DNA of 64,000 bases from Alphaproteobacteria bacterium (GCA_020632925.1 JACKER010000007.1:868001-932000); one strand, 5' to 3'; positions 15,328-24,344 are shown, counted from the stretch's first letter. Program-made: numbers and translations. The notes: generated from the sequence alone by a model not told the origin.

Positions 15328-16518
15328 TCACGGTCGGTTGCGTCGTTTCCCGCGGCGATCGATGCGGGGAGCGGGCGGTGGCGGGGGAGGTGCCGGTCGG
15401 ACCTCGGTGGTCTCGGACCAGGAGTAGATCGCGACACCCGCGACCCCGGCGCCGAACAGCAGGAGCACCAGGCCGAGCGCCAGCCCCCACCCGGCGATCC
15501 ACGGGAGCGCCAGCCGCCCGACGCGGATCGGCTTGTGGCGGGCCACCTTCTGTGGCGGCGGCGGTGGCTCCGCTCGTGGCGGCTCGGGCAGCGGCGGTGG
15601 GACCTCGTCCGTCGGCGGCAGCGAGGGCGGCAGGAGCGTCGGCGCCGGCGGAGGATGCGCGGGGAACAGGAGGGCCTCGAGGGCCGCCGTGCTCTCGGGA
15701 CGCAGCGCCGGATCGCCCTGCAGGCAGGCGCGGATCGCCGCGCAGACCCGCGGTGGAGCGCCGAGCTCGGCGGGGTCGCGGTAGGTCCCGTCCACCACCG
15801 CGATGAAGATGTCCGCGAGCGAGTCGCGGTGGAACGCGGCCTCCTCGGTGTACAGCTCGTAGAGCAGCGTCCCGAGCGACCAGATGTCGGCGCGCGCGTC
15901 CACCCGCTTCGCGTCCCGGATCTGCTCGGGCGCCATGTACCGCGGGGTGCCGAGCGCGATGTTCGACCGCGTGGCGCTCGCGGCCTGCTCGTCCTTCGCG
16001 AGCCCGAAGTCCGTGACCTTGGCGACGGGTCCCTCGTCGGCGTCCATGACGAGCACGTTGCCCGGCTTCAGGTCGCGGTGGACCAGGCCGAGGCCGTGCG
16101 CGTACCCCACGCCGGCGAGGATCTGGGCGGCGATCCGGTCGCGCTGCTCCAGCGTCGCCTCTCGCGCGAACAGCCAGCGGTCGAGCGAGGCGCCCTCGAC
16201 GTACTCCATCACCAGGATCGGATCGCCCTGGTCGTCTTCCACCACCTCGCGGGCCCGCACCAGGTTGGGGTGATCGAGCGACAGCTGGATCCTCGCCTCG
16301 GTGACGAACCGCTCGCGCGCCTCGGGGCGCGTCTGCGTCAGCACCTTGAGCGCCCAGGCGACCCCATCGTCGTCGTGAGCGCGCCAGACGTCGGCCATCC
16401 CGCCGTGTCCTACGAGATCGTCGACCACGTACCGACCGATCCGCGTCCCGGGCTTCACGGCTCTCCCCGTCGCGACGCTAGCAAGGTGCACCCCACCCGT
16501 CGAGTCGGAGCCCATCAC
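15328..16518 (-). CDS. Membrane-anchored Ser/Thr protein kinase
   Basis: A 396-residue Hanks-type kinase. The N-terminal catalytic domain (about 27-285) contains GHGGMADVW (Gly-rich loop), WALKVL (ATP Lys), VHRDLKPGNVLV (catalytic loop), TDFGLAK (metal-binding DFG) and GTPRYMAPEQ (activation/P+1). A Pro-rich linker follows, then one membrane helix (about 345-372) and a short Pro/Arg-rich tail outside. No sensory domain remains after the helix, unlike PknB with PASTA repeats. GTG 16518 and ATG 16515 both fit; TAGCCC ends 6 bases before 16518. It leads an operon with the Tricorn-like protease and is divergent from the giant ABC permease gene. Three FHA proteins in the window (24345, 24804, 58716) are potential phospho-Thr readers. 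Confidence 0.93.
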   Translation of the reverse strand: MMGSDSTGGVHLASVATGRAVKPGTRIGRYVVDDLVGHGGMADVWRAHDDDGVAWALKVLTQTRPEARERFVTEARIQLSLDHPNLVRAREVVEDDQGDPILVMEYVEGASLDRWLFAREATLEQRDRIAAQILAGVGYAHGLGLVHRDLKPGNVLVMDADEGPVAKVTDFGLAKDEQAASATRSNIALGTPRYMAPEQIRDAKRVDARADIWSLGTLLYELYTEEAAFHRDSLADIFIAVVDGTYRDPAELGAPPRVCAAIRACLQGDPALRPESTAALEALLFPAHPPPAPTLLPPSLPPTDEVPPPLPEPPRAEPPPPPQKVARHKPIRVGRLALPWIAGWGLALGLVLLLFGAGVAGVAIYSWSETTEVRPAPPPPPPAPRIDRRGKRRNRP

Positions 16519-16524
16519 CAGTTC

Positions 16525-16534
16525 GGGCTACAGT
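16525..16534. promoter_or_regulatory. Shared bidirectional -10 element
   Basis: GGGCTACAGT reads TACAGT (16529-16534) on plus, 7 bases before the ATG at 16542, and TAGCCC (16530-16525) on minus, 6 bases before GTG 16518. The two hexamers share the central TA pair. This would give two divergent leaderless transcripts from one opened DNA segment. Confidence 0.5.
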
Positions 16535-16541
16535 GGCGCAG

Positions 16542-19500
16542 ATGGATCCCTCCGGTTCTCGACTCGGCGCTGCGGCGAGCCTGGTCTCGGTGGCGGTGCT
16601 GCTGCGAGAGGCGGCCCGCACCTCGCGTCGATGGCAGACGTACGCGGCCCGCGCGGGATTCTCGGGTGTGCTGCTCGCCGTGCTGTTGGCGGGCTTCTGG
16701 GCGGCGATCTCGGCCACGCGGACCTCGGTGGTGGACACCGCGGAGCTGGCCTGGCTCGGTCGCGCGCTGTTCATCGGGTTCTCCGTCGTGCAGATGCTGA
16801 TGGCGATGGGCCTGGCGCCGCTCATGACGGCGGGTGCGATCGCCGAGGAGACGGACGAGCGGACCATGGAGATGCTGGTGCTGACGCGCTTGTCGCCCAG
16901 CCAGATCCTGCTCGCGAAGATCCTGTCGCGCATCCTGACGCTCGTGACGATCGTGGCGGGCGCGCTTCCGGTGATGGCGTTGGTCGTGAACCTCGGCGGC
17001 GTCAGCGCGATCGAGGTCCTCGCGGTCACCGTCCACACCCTCACGACCATCGCCATCATGAGCGTGCTCGGCGCCTTCTTCGCGCTCTTCACGAAGTCGC
17101 CGACCCTCGCGGCCGCGGCGAGCGCCTGCTACGCCGTGCCCTTCTTCCTGATGCTCCCCGCGGCGTACGTGCTGTGCAACGGCGATCCGTACAGCTCGGC
17201 CCACTTCTCGACGTTCGCCGCGCCCTCCGCCCGGGAGTGGACGGCCCTGATCACGCCGCTGTCCTACGTCCCGAGCCTGGTGCTGACGCTGTGGGTGACC
17301 ACCCCGCTGTTCCAGCACAAGGTCAGCAACGCCTCGTTCGAGCAGGTGTTCTCCGAGCAGGTCTGGCAGACCTCGACCTGGCTCAAGGCGGGCGGCGCCT
17401 GGTTCCTGGCGGGTCTGCTCCTGCTCCCGTGGGCCGCGCCCACCTCCTGGTGGCTCACGAACACCTCGGCCGCGTCGACGGGCATCGAGTGGTGGGTGCT
17501 CTCGGCCGTCCTGGGCACGATCCTGTGGGCCTACTGGTCGTTCGGCGCAGCGCTCGGCACCTGGGCCTTCCTCCGCGTCGGGATGGACGTGGTGGACGGC
17601 ATCGACGCCGTGTTCTCGGGGACCCAGGGGCTCTCGGTCGAGCGGGAGCGCAAGTCGAGTGCCGTCGGCAACAACCCGGTGTGGTGGCGCGAGGCGAGGC
17701 TTCGGGCCTGGATGTCGAACACGACGCCGGTGTTCGTGCTCTGGGGCCTGTTCCTGCTCGGCGTGTTCCAGACCGGGTGGTGGCTCATCCCCGGCGGCAT
17801 GCTGAGCGTCGGCGCTCTCAACGCCGGCGCAGCGGTGATCCTCGCCTCCTGGCTGGCGACGCGTTCGGTCGCCGAGGAGCGCCGCCGCGGGACGTTCGAG
17901 GTCCTGCTCTGCACCACGCTGCCGTCGTACCGCATCGTCAGCGGCAAGGTCGCCGCCGCCGCCCTGCCCACGCTCCCGCTGCTGCTGCTCTCGCTGCCGT
18001 TGCTCGCGATCGGCGTGCCGCAGCTGCTGTCGATGGTGGGGAAGGGGACGCACAGCCCGGCTGCCTACTTCCTGCGCGGCTTCGCGAGCTTCGTGTGGCT
18101 CGTGCCGCTGTGGATGCTCGCGATCGCCTCGTCGCTGGCGGTCGCCGTCCGATCCGCGCGCCCGAACTCGGCCTTCGGGCTCGTGACGGTGGGGATGCTC
18201 GGCGTCTTCGGGCTGCCGTCGGTGCTGGCCCGCATCTTCCCGGACAACCGGCTGGTGACCATCCCCGCCGGGGTGGTGGCCCCTCCGCTGGCGGGGGAGT
18301 TCACCTGGCCCCAGATCGTGCTGTCGACGATCTTCCTGTCGCTGGCCGCCGCCTCGGTGCTGACGCTGCTCACGAGTCGGATGCGCGGGTGGACGGGCAT
18401 GATGGCGGCGCTCCTCGCCGTCGGTCTCGCGCTGCACGCCGTCCCCGCCGCCGCCGCCGCTCCGTCGCCCGAGGAGATCCTCGCGATGGAGAAGGTGTTC
18501 AAGCTCCGGATGACGGCGCGCCCCTTGGCGGACGGCTGGGTGCGCGAGGGCGACTGGACGACGATCGCGGTGCAGGTGGACAACCTCGGCGCTGCCACCG
18601 CGGGGACGATCGAGCTCGTGGAGACCGACCTCGACGGCTCCACGCCCCGGACCTATCGCCGGGACCTCGAGCTGCCGGCGGGGACGCGCAAGGTCGTCAC
18701 GATGCTCGTGGTGCCGGGCATCAACGTCGGGGATCGGACGCTGTCGCTGACGACGCGCGAGGGGAGGCAGGCCGTCGCGCCGCTGCGCTTCCAGACGCTG
18801 AACACCGACGACGTCGTGCTGGCCGTGATCGGCAACGACCCGCTGGGGCTGCCCGCCGAGCTGACGATCGCGACCCAGGAGCCGGTGCCCGGGCGACGCT
18901 TCCGCGGCCATGCGGGCGGTGATCGTCAGGTGCGCACCGGGCTCGTCTCGCCCGCGAGCCTCCCGCATCACTCGCGGGGCTGGGCGACCGTCGACGAGAT
19001 CGTGTGGCCGGTGGCCGACCCGTCCTCGATGGGTACCGCCGAGCTCGACGCGCTGCTGGGCTGGGTGGCCGACGGCGGGCACCTGATCGTGACGGTGTCC
19101 GACACCTGGCGCCAGGTCGCGGCCTCGCCGCTCGCGGACGCGCTGCCCGTCGAGCTCGTCGGCCTGTCCGACGCCGACATCTCGCCGCTGGCCGCGGTGC
19201 TCGGTGCGAGCGGGGGCGGCACGGCGCCCGTGGCCGAAGCGACGTTGCGCGGCGACGCCGTGGAGCGGGCCCGGACGGCGGACGGACGGCCGCTCTGGGT
19301 GGCCGCGGCGCGCGGGCTCGGCACGATCCAGGTCCTGCTCACCGATCCCCGGTCGACGGCGATGGACGGGTTGCGTTCGGAGGGTCCGCTCCGGCGGCTG
19401 CTGACGCTCCCCGCTCCCGGCGGCCTGGCCACCGACATGCTCGCCCGCGACCCCGGGGTCTCCGAGCTCCTCGTCTCCGCCATGCACCTGCAGGACACGC

Positions 19501-20753
19501 AGACCCCGCCCTTCGCGAACCACGACGCCCTCGACGCCGAGCAGCAGTGGGAGCACGAGGTCCGCAAGCAACTGTCGAACATCCCGGGCGTCGCGCCGTT
19601 GCCGCTGCACTGGCTCGTGATCTTCGCGGTGACGTACCTGACGCTGATCGGCCCGGTGGACTACCTCGCCCTGCGCGCCATCGGCCGGCAGCCGCTGACC
19701 TGGATCACCTTCCCGGTCTGGATCGTCCTGTTCGCCGGGGGCAGCCTGGTGCTCACCTCGATCAGCAAGGGCAGCCAGGCGGTGGTCGTGCACCTCGAGG
19801 TCGTCGACCTGCTGCCGGACGTGGGCCTGATGCGCGGCAACACCTGGCTCGGCGTGTTCTCCACGCGCAAGACCACGCTCTCCATCGAGAGCCACCTCCC
19901 CGACGCCGTCATCTCGCCGATGACCGAGGGCGGGTACCAGAACGACACGGTGATCGTGGCAGGCGACGGAGCGGGTCGGGTGGGGTACCGCGCGGAGACC
20001 TGGACGCTCGCCTACTTCCGCTCCGAGTGGACGCAGGCCGCCGAGGGCCGCATCGCCGTCGAGCGGCTCGACGACGGCTTCCTCGTGCGCAACGAGCTGC
20101 CGTACGATCTGCGCGCCGCCGCGATCCTGTTCCCGGACGATGCGTCCGTCGGCCGGGTGGCCGGGTTCGTGGAGCTCGGGGCGCTGCCGCGAGGGGCGGA
20201 GGCCCGGGTGAGCGATGCGCCGGATGTCCTCCCGCTCGCGTCGCACGAGGGCGATCTCGTGACCGAGGGGACACCCGACCTCGCCATGGTCGGCCGCATG
20301 TTCGGCAGCTCGTTGCCCAGCGATCGGGGCTCGGTCGATCCGGAGCACCGGCCCGTCCTGGTGGGCACCGTCGCCCGTCCCTTCGAGGACCTCACCATCC
20401 GCGGGCTCGATCCGGACCAGAACCGCACGATCATCGTGCGGGTGCCCCTGCCCGAGCTGACGGCGATCGAGGTGGACACGAGCAGCGCGGTGGCAGAGAT
20501 CGTGTTCTCCGAGCGGCTCACGGGCGTCTCGACCAACCTGCTCTGCGGAGACGACCCCGTGTCGCACTCCGTCGCCCACGTGGAGGGCACGGTGTCCACG
20601 CTGCGCACCGATCAGCTCTCGCAGACCTGTACGCTGCAGGTCTGGGAGAGTGGCGGCCGGTACGTGAACGTGTCCGTGGGGCCCGGGAAGCGCTACACCT
20701 GCGAGCCGCAGCCGAACGCCGACGCCTTCCGCTGCGAGGAGTCGCGTCGTTGA
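16542..20753 (+). CDS. Giant ABC-2 permease fused to an exported module
   Basis: A 1403-residue fusion. Residues about 1-345 and 370-625 are two ABC-2-type permease halves, each with about six helices and an AEE(T/R)xxxTxE coupling helix (AIAEETDERTMEMLVL; SVAEERRRGTFEVLLC). A signal-peptide-like helix ending VPAAAAAPSP (about 626-645) leads into a beta-rich extracytoplasmic region and a glutamine-amidotransferase-like fold (about 815-950, WVADGGHLIVTVSD). Two more helices follow (about 1018-1075), then a soluble tail of about 330 residues. It looks like a permease-plus-auxiliary set, as in GldG/DUF4350-like systems, collapsed into one chain. ATG 16542 is preferred over TTG 16533 because TACAGT ends 7 bases upstream. 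Its TGA overlaps the TTG of the ATPase gene. Substrate unknown. Confidence 0.85.
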   Translation: MDPSGSRLGAAASLVSVAVLLREAARTSRRWQTYAARAGFSGVLLAVLLAGFWAAISATRTSVVDTAELAWLGRALFIGFSVVQMLMAMGLAPLMTAGAIAEETDERTMEMLVLTRLSPSQILLAKILSRILTLVTIVAGALPVMALVVNLGGVSAIEVLAVTVHTLTTIAIMSVLGAFFALFTKSPTLAAAASACYAVPFFLMLPAAYVLCNGDPYSSAHFSTFAAPSAREWTALITPLSYVPSLVLTLWVTTPLFQHKVSNASFEQVFSEQVWQTSTWLKAGGAWFLAGLLLLPWAAPTSWWLTNTSAASTGIEWWVLSAVLGTILWAYWSFGAALGTWAFLRVGMDVVDGIDAVFSGTQGLSVERERKSSAVGNNPVWWREARLRAWMSNTTPVFVLWGLFLLGVFQTGWWLIPGGMLSVGALNAGAAVILASWLATRSVAEERRRGTFEVLLCTTLPSYRIVSGKVAAAALPTLPLLLLSLPLLAIGVPQLLSMVGKGTHSPAAYFLRGFASFVWLVPLWMLAIASSLAVAVRSARPNSAFGLVTVGMLGVFGLPSVLARIFPDNRLVTIPAGVVAPPLAGEFTWPQIVLSTIFLSLAAASVLTLLTSRMRGWTGMMAALLAVGLALHAVPAAAAAPSPEEILAMEKVFKLRMTARPLADGWVREGDWTTIAVQVDNLGAATAGTIELVETDLDGSTPRTYRRDLELPAGTRKVVTMLVVPGINVGDRTLSLTTREGRQAVAPLRFQTLNTDDVVLAVIGNDPLGLPAELTIATQEPVPGRRFRGHAGGDRQVRTGLVSPASLPHHSRGWATVDEIVWPVADPSSMGTAELDALLGWVADGGHLIVTVSDTWRQVAASPLADALPVELVGLSDADISPLAAVLGASGGGTAPVAEATLRGDAVERARTADGRPLWVAAARGLGTIQVLLTDPRSTAMDGLRSEGPLRRLLTLPAPGGLATDMLARDPGVSELLVSAMHLQDTQTPPFANHDALDAEQQWEHEVRKQLSNIPGVAPLPLHWLVIFAVTYLTLIGPVDYLALRAIGRQPLTWITFPVWIVLFAGGSLVLTSISKGSQAVVVHLEVVDLLPDVGLMRGNTWLGVFSTRKTTLSIESHLPDAVISPMTEGGYQNDTVIVAGDGAGRVGYRAETWTLAYFRSEWTQAAEGRIAVERLDDGFLVRNELPYDLRAAAILFPDDASVGRVAGFVELGALPRGAEARVSDAPDVLPLASHEGDLVTEGTPDLAMVGRMFGSSLPSDRGSVDPEHRPVLVGTVARPFEDLTIRGLDPDQNRTIIVRVPLPELTAIEVDTSSAVAEIVFSERLTGVSTNLLCGDDPVSHSVAHVEGTVSTLRTDQLSQTCTLQVWESGGRYVNVSVGPGKRYTCEPQPNADAFRCEESRR

Positions 20754-21673
20754 TCGAGACCTCCAAGCTCAAGAAGTCCTACGGCACCTTCGAGGCGCTC
20801 AAGGGGATCGACCTGCGGGTCGAGGCCGGAGACGTCTACGGCTTCATCGGGCCCAACGGCGCCGGGAAGACGACGACGATCCGCATCGTCACGACCCTGC
20901 TCGAGCCCACCTCCGGCGTGGCGCGCGTGGATGGTCACGACGTGCGCGAGGACAAGGAGCTCATCCGCGGGATGATCGGGTACATGCCGGACAACTTCGG
21001 CGTGTACCGCGACATGACGGTGACGGAGTACCTGCTGTTCTTCGCCGCGGCCTACGGCATCGAGCACCGCAACCGCGCCTCGCTCGTCAGCGGGCTGCTC
21101 GAGCTGACCGACCTGTCGGTGAAGAAGGACGCGCTGATCGACAACCTCTCGCGCGGCATGCAGCAGCGGTTGGGCCTCGCGCGCACGCTCGTCCACGACC
21201 CGAAGGTGTTGATCCTCGACGAGCCGGCGTCCGGCCTGGACCCGCGGGCGCGCATCGAGATCCGCGAGATCCTCCGGGAGCTCCAGCGGATGGGGAAGAC
21301 CATCCTGTTGTCGTCGCACATCCTCCCCGAGCTCCAGACGTTGTGCACGCGGGTGGGGATCCTCGAGCGCGGCGAGCTCGTGGCCCAGGGATCGGTCGCC
21401 GAGGTGGTCGCGCAGGCCGCGAAGGACGCCGAGGTCGAGCTGCGGACCACCGACGACGCCCGCTCGCAGGTGGTCGCGAAGGAGGTCCCCGGCGTGCTCG
21501 ACGTGACGCGACACGAGGGGGAGCCGCTGCGGGTGCGGGTCGCCCGTGACCTCGACCTGGCCGCCCTCTCCGGTCACCTCGCCGGCCGCGGCCTCTACGT
21601 GCGCCACATGGTGAAGCGCGACCCCTCCCTCGAGGAGGTGTTCATGACGCTGACCCGAGGGTTGGTGCAGTGA
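20750..21673 (+). CDS. ABC transporter ATPase
   Basis: A 307-residue ATPase partner of the permease fusion. GPNGAGKTTT (about 35-44) is Walker A, NLSRGMQQRLGLAR the ABC signature, VLILDEPASGLDPRAR Walker B with the D-loop, and LLSSHILPEL the H-loop. About 80 extra residues after the nucleotide domain include the DPSLEEVFMTLTRG end typical of ABC-2 (DrrA/NatA-like) ATPases. The TTG start at 20750 overlaps the stop of the preceding gene (TTGA) with GAGGAG about 8 bases upstream. The following lipoprotein overlaps it by 4 bases, making a tight three-gene operon. Confidence 0.93.
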   Translation: MIETSKLKKSYGTFEALKGIDLRVEAGDVYGFIGPNGAGKTTTIRIVTTLLEPTSGVARVDGHDVREDKELIRGMIGYMPDNFGVYRDMTVTEYLLFFAAAYGIEHRNRASLVSGLLELTDLSVKKDALIDNLSRGMQQRLGLARTLVHDPKVLILDEPASGLDPRARIEIREILRELQRMGKTILLSSHILPELQTLCTRVGILERGELVAQGSVAEVVAQAAKDAEVELRTTDDARSQVVAKEVPGVLDVTRHEGEPLRVRVARDLDLAALSGHLAGRGLYVRHMVKRDPSLEEVFMTLTRGLVQ

Positions 21674-22143
21674 TCCGCTTCGGTTTGGCGCTGCTGGTCG
21701 TGGGCTGCCACCACGCGCCGCCCCCTGCGTCCGACGAGCTGCCCTTCGAGCTTCCGGTCGGCTTCTCGCTGACGCCGCCACCCGAGCCCGAGGGGCCGAT
21801 CGCGGGGCCGCGGAACGTCGTGACCGAGCCACCGCCGCCGCCGATCGCCGCCGACGTCCCCGGTCAGGGCCCGATGGTGCCCTACGTGTCGAAGGTCCGG
21901 AAGGTCCTCGGGACGCGGCTCGACGGATGCACCACCGCACCCCCGCCCTCGCCCGCGATGATCGACCTGCAGATCGGGGCCGATGGCTCGCTCGTCGCCG
22001 GCGTGCTGAAGACCTCCAGCGGCGACGCGGCGTGGGACGAGTGCCTGATGGGCGGGGTGCGGCAGGGCGAGCTGCCCGTGCCGCCACCCGAGCTGCTCGC
22101 GGGCGCTGGCTCGGTCAACCTGCCGACGATGGTCTTCCGCTGA
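21670..22143 (+). CDS. Lipoprotein with TonB-C-like domain
   Basis: A 157-residue predicted lipoprotein (MIRFGLALLVVGC). A Pro-rich linker (about 14-60) is followed by a domain with IDLQIGADGSLVAGVLKTSSGD and WDECLMGGVRQGELPVP. This resembles the TonB C-terminal/AgmX-type fold common in Myxococcota, in which a variable-part product is summed as IDLxIxxDGxV. Its start GTG overlaps the stop of the ATPase gene, so it should be part of the transporter operon, perhaps as a periplasmic accessory. The domain assignment is by pattern only. Confidence 0.75.
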   Translation: MIRFGLALLVVGCHHAPPPASDELPFELPVGFSLTPPPEPEGPIAGPRNVVTEPPPPPIAADVPGQGPMVPYVSKVRKVLGTRLDGCTTAPPPSPAMIDLQIGADGSLVAGVLKTSSGDAAWDECLMGGVRQGELPVPPPELLAGAGSVNLPTMVFR

Positions 22144-22146
22144 GGA

Positions 22147-22545
22147 CTACTTCACGGTCAGACGGCGCACCTGGCCGATCTCGATCTTGTAGTTGCCGAA
22201 GGTCGTCCGCCCCCAGAAGGGAGTGTCCGACTCGACGACCAGCTCGATCGACTCCTGCCCCCGGGTCGTGACCCGCGCGACGCGGTGGTCTTCGTCCGCA
22301 CCGGGCAGGATCTCGAGCAGCGCGATGTTCTCGAAGGGGACGGTCACCTGCGCCAGGCCGATCGTCCCGTAGACGAAGACCTCGCCGTCGTAGCTCGCGC
22401 GCGTCACGTCGAGCACGACCCCTCCCTGGTCCTCGATCTGCAGGCGGAACTCGCGGGCCGGGACCGGGATGCGCGAGGGCGCGTCGGTGCCGAAGAGCCC
22501 GGCGTGGGCGGCGGGAGCCAGCAGGGCGGTCAACAGGGCGAGCAC
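22147..22545 (-). CDS. Exported protein of unknown function
   Basis: 132 residues. VLALLTALLAPAAHAG is a clean signal peptide with an AHA cleavage site. The mature part has repeated beta-strand patterns (FRLQIEDQGGVVLDV, YKIEIGQVRRLTVK) and ends in a C-terminal strand. I do not recognise a family. GTG at 22545 is chosen because TATCCT lies 6 bases upstream (22552-22557, minus strand). Its stop is 3 bases from that of the convergent transporter lipoprotein. Confidence 0.7.
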   Translation of the reverse strand: MLALLTALLAPAAHAGLFGTDAPSRIPVPAREFRLQIEDQGGVVLDVTRASYDGEVFVYGTIGLAQVTVPFENIALLEILPGADEDHRVARVTTRGQESIELVVESDTPFWGRTTFGNYKIEIGQVRRLTVK

Positions 22546-22551
22546 GCCCGG

Positions 22552-22557
22552 AGGATA
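22552..22557 (-). promoter_or_regulatory. -10-like TATCCT, leaderless type
   Basis: TATCCT on the minus strand ends 6 bases before the GTG at 22545. The only good start for the signal peptide is here and has no ribosome site, which supports leaderless expression. Confidence 0.5.
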
Positions 22558-22597
22558 GCCCAAGGACCCGCGCCGGACTACCTGCGTGTGCCGGGGG

Positions 22598-23500
22598 ATG
22601 CGGAGCGTGTGGGTCGGCACGGAACCGGGCGCGCTGCGCGGCGCGGTCGTCACCATCGGGAACTTCGACGGGGTGCACCTCGGGCACCAGGCGCTGCTGT
22701 CCGAGGCCCGGCGGCTGGCTGCCGCACGCGGCGTGCCCGCGGTCGCGCTCACCTTCGACCCCGCGCCTCGCGACGTGTTGCGGCCGGACAACGGGATCCC
22801 GCGCATCCAGAGCCTCGAGCGCAAGCTGGTGCACCTCCGGCGCCACGTCGACGACGTGCTCGTGCGTCGCTTCGATCGCGCCACGGCCTCGATGGAGCCG
22901 GCCGACTTCGCCCGCGAGGTGCTGGGCGAGGGCATCGGCGTGAGCGGGATCGTGGTCGGGCACGACTTCCGGTTCGGGCGCGCCCGCAAGGGGGACGCGG
23001 CCCTCCTGCGCGACGTGCTCGCGGTCGAGGTCGCCGAGGTCGAGCCGGTCTGCGACGAGGCGGGGCCGATCTCGAGCTCCCGCATCCGCGAGCTGCTGGG
23101 CGCCGGCGCGATGGGCCCCGCCACAGCGCTGCTGGGGCGTGCGCACGAGCTGGTCGGCGAGGTCGTGACCGGCGATCGGCGCGGCCGGACGATCGGCTTC
23201 CCGACCGCCAACCTCTGGCCCACCGGCGGCCTGGTCCCGCCGAACGGCGTGTATGCGGTGCGCGCCGAGGTGGACGGCGCCTGGCTCCCCGGTGTCGCGA
23301 ACCTGGGCACGCGGCCGACCTTCGACGGCGAGGGCAGCCGCCTCGAGGTGCACCTCTTCGACGTGGATCTCGATCTGTACGGACGGACGCTGGTGGTCGG
23401 GCTGGTCGCTCGGATCCGGGAGGAGCGCCGCTTCGGCTCGGTCGAGGAGCTGGTGGCCCGGATCGGGGTGGACGCGGCGCTCGCCCGGCAGCTGCTGTGA
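22598..23500 (+). CDS. ribF: Bifunctional riboflavin kinase/FAD synthetase
   Basis: About 300 residues. It phosphorylates riboflavin to FMN and adenylates FMN to FAD. The N-terminal adenylyltransferase domain shows VTIGNFDGVHLGHQ and a VGHDFRFGRAR loop with ISSSRIRELL; the C-terminal riboflavin kinase domain shows RTIGFPTANL, GVYAVRA and VANLGTRPTF. Length is typical. ATG at 22598 is preferred; GTG 22586 is in frame but overlaps the region just after a TACCTG box (22579-22584). aroE overlaps its end by 4 bases. Confidence 0.94.
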   Translation: MRSVWVGTEPGALRGAVVTIGNFDGVHLGHQALLSEARRLAAARGVPAVALTFDPAPRDVLRPDNGIPRIQSLERKLVHLRRHVDDVLVRRFDRATASMEPADFAREVLGEGIGVSGIVVGHDFRFGRARKGDAALLRDVLAVEVAEVEPVCDEAGPISSSRIRELLGAGAMGPATALLGRAHELVGEVVTGDRRGRTIGFPTANLWPTGGLVPPNGVYAVRAEVDGAWLPGVANLGTRPTFDGEGSRLEVHLFDVDLDLYGRTLVVGLVARIREERRFGSVEELVARIGVDAALARQLL

Positions 23501-24294
23501 TCTCCGGCGCCACGTCGGTGGTGGCCCTGCTGGGGAGGCCGGTGGCACACAGCGGATCCCCCCAGCTGCACAACGGGTGGTTCGCGAAGCTCGGGCTGGA
23601 CTGGGTGTACGTCGCGCTCGAGGTTCCCGAGGGCCGCGAGGAGGCCGCCGTGGGTGCGGTGCGCACGCTGGGCCTGCGCGGCGCCAACGTGACGGCGCCG
23701 CTCAAGGAGCGCGTCGTGGGTGGCGTGGATCGGCTGGACACCGCGGCGCGGACCACTGGCGCGGTGAACACGCTGTGGTGGGAGGGGGCGGCGCTGGTGG
23801 GCGGGAACACCGATGTCGCCGGCCTCCTCGCGTCGTTGCGGACCTCGGGGGTGGAGGTGGCGGGTCGGCGCGCCGCCGTGATCGGAACCGGGGGCGCGGC
23901 GCGGGCAGCGACGGTGGCGCTCGCGAGCGCTGGCGCGAAGGAGCTCCGGATCGTCGGGCGCGACCCGGAGCGCGCCGAGCGGGTGCGGGAACGGTGTGCC
24001 GCGGCCTTTCCCGCGGTGGCGACGCGCACCGATCCGCTGGTCCCCGGCTCGCTCCGAGGCGTCGAGCTGCTGGTGAACGCCGCCTCCGGCAGGGTCGCGC
24101 TCCTCGACGAGCTGTCGCTCGACGTGCTCGACCCCCACGCCGCGTGGGTCGACCTCAACTACTGGGATCGGGATCCGCCCGGCCTGGGTCGCGCCGCCGC
24201 CGCCGGCTTTCGAACGGTGACGGGCGACGGGATGCTGAAGGCCCAGGCGGCGCTCTCGTTCGAGGCGTGGACGGGCCTTCGTCCGGATGGGTGA
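23497..24294 (+). CDS. aroE: Shikimate 5-dehydrogenase
   Basis: 265 residues. It reduces 3-dehydroshikimate to shikimate with NADPH in aromatic amino acid synthesis. AHSGSPQLHN holds the shikimate-binding Ser pair, NVTAPLKE the catalytic Lys, GGNTDVAGL the catalytic Asp, and VIGTGGAARA the NADP-binding glycine loop; GDGMLKAQAALSFEAW is the conserved C-terminal helix with its Gln. GTG at 23497 overlaps the ribF stop (GTGA), so the pair is translationally coupled. Confidence 0.93.
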   Translation: MISGATSVVALLGRPVAHSGSPQLHNGWFAKLGLDWVYVALEVPEGREEAAVGAVRTLGLRGANVTAPLKERVVGGVDRLDTAARTTGAVNTLWWEGAALVGGNTDVAGLLASLRTSGVEVAGRRAAVIGTGGAARAATVALASAGAKELRIVGRDPERAERVRERCAAAFPAVATRTDPLVPGSLRGVELLVNAASGRVALLDELSLDVLDPHAAWVDLNYWDRDPPGLGRAAAAGFRTVTGDGMLKAQAALSFEAWTGLRPDG

Positions 24295-24314
24295 ACGGAC
24301 GGCGCGCGTGCTGG

Positions 24315-24320
24315 TAGAAT
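24315..24320 (+). promoter_or_regulatory. -10-like TAGAAT upstream of FHA pair
   Basis: TAGAAT, the most consensus-like -10 box in the window, lies 24 bases before the ATG at 24345. GGAGGG (24331-24336) sits between them, so this gene has a normal short leader, unlike many others here. Confidence 0.5.
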
Positions 24321-24344
24321 GCTCCGCGGTGGAGGGTGGGCCGG

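Noticed and set aside
12455..15427. 990-codon plus-strand open frame opposite the Tricorn-like gene
   Set aside because: Mirror of the protease coding strand, with Val/His/Arg/Gly bias and no motif.
16515..20579. 1354-codon minus-strand open frame opposite the permease
   Set aside because: Composition is Arg/His/Gln/Pro nonsense; the plus strand has clear ABC-2 features.
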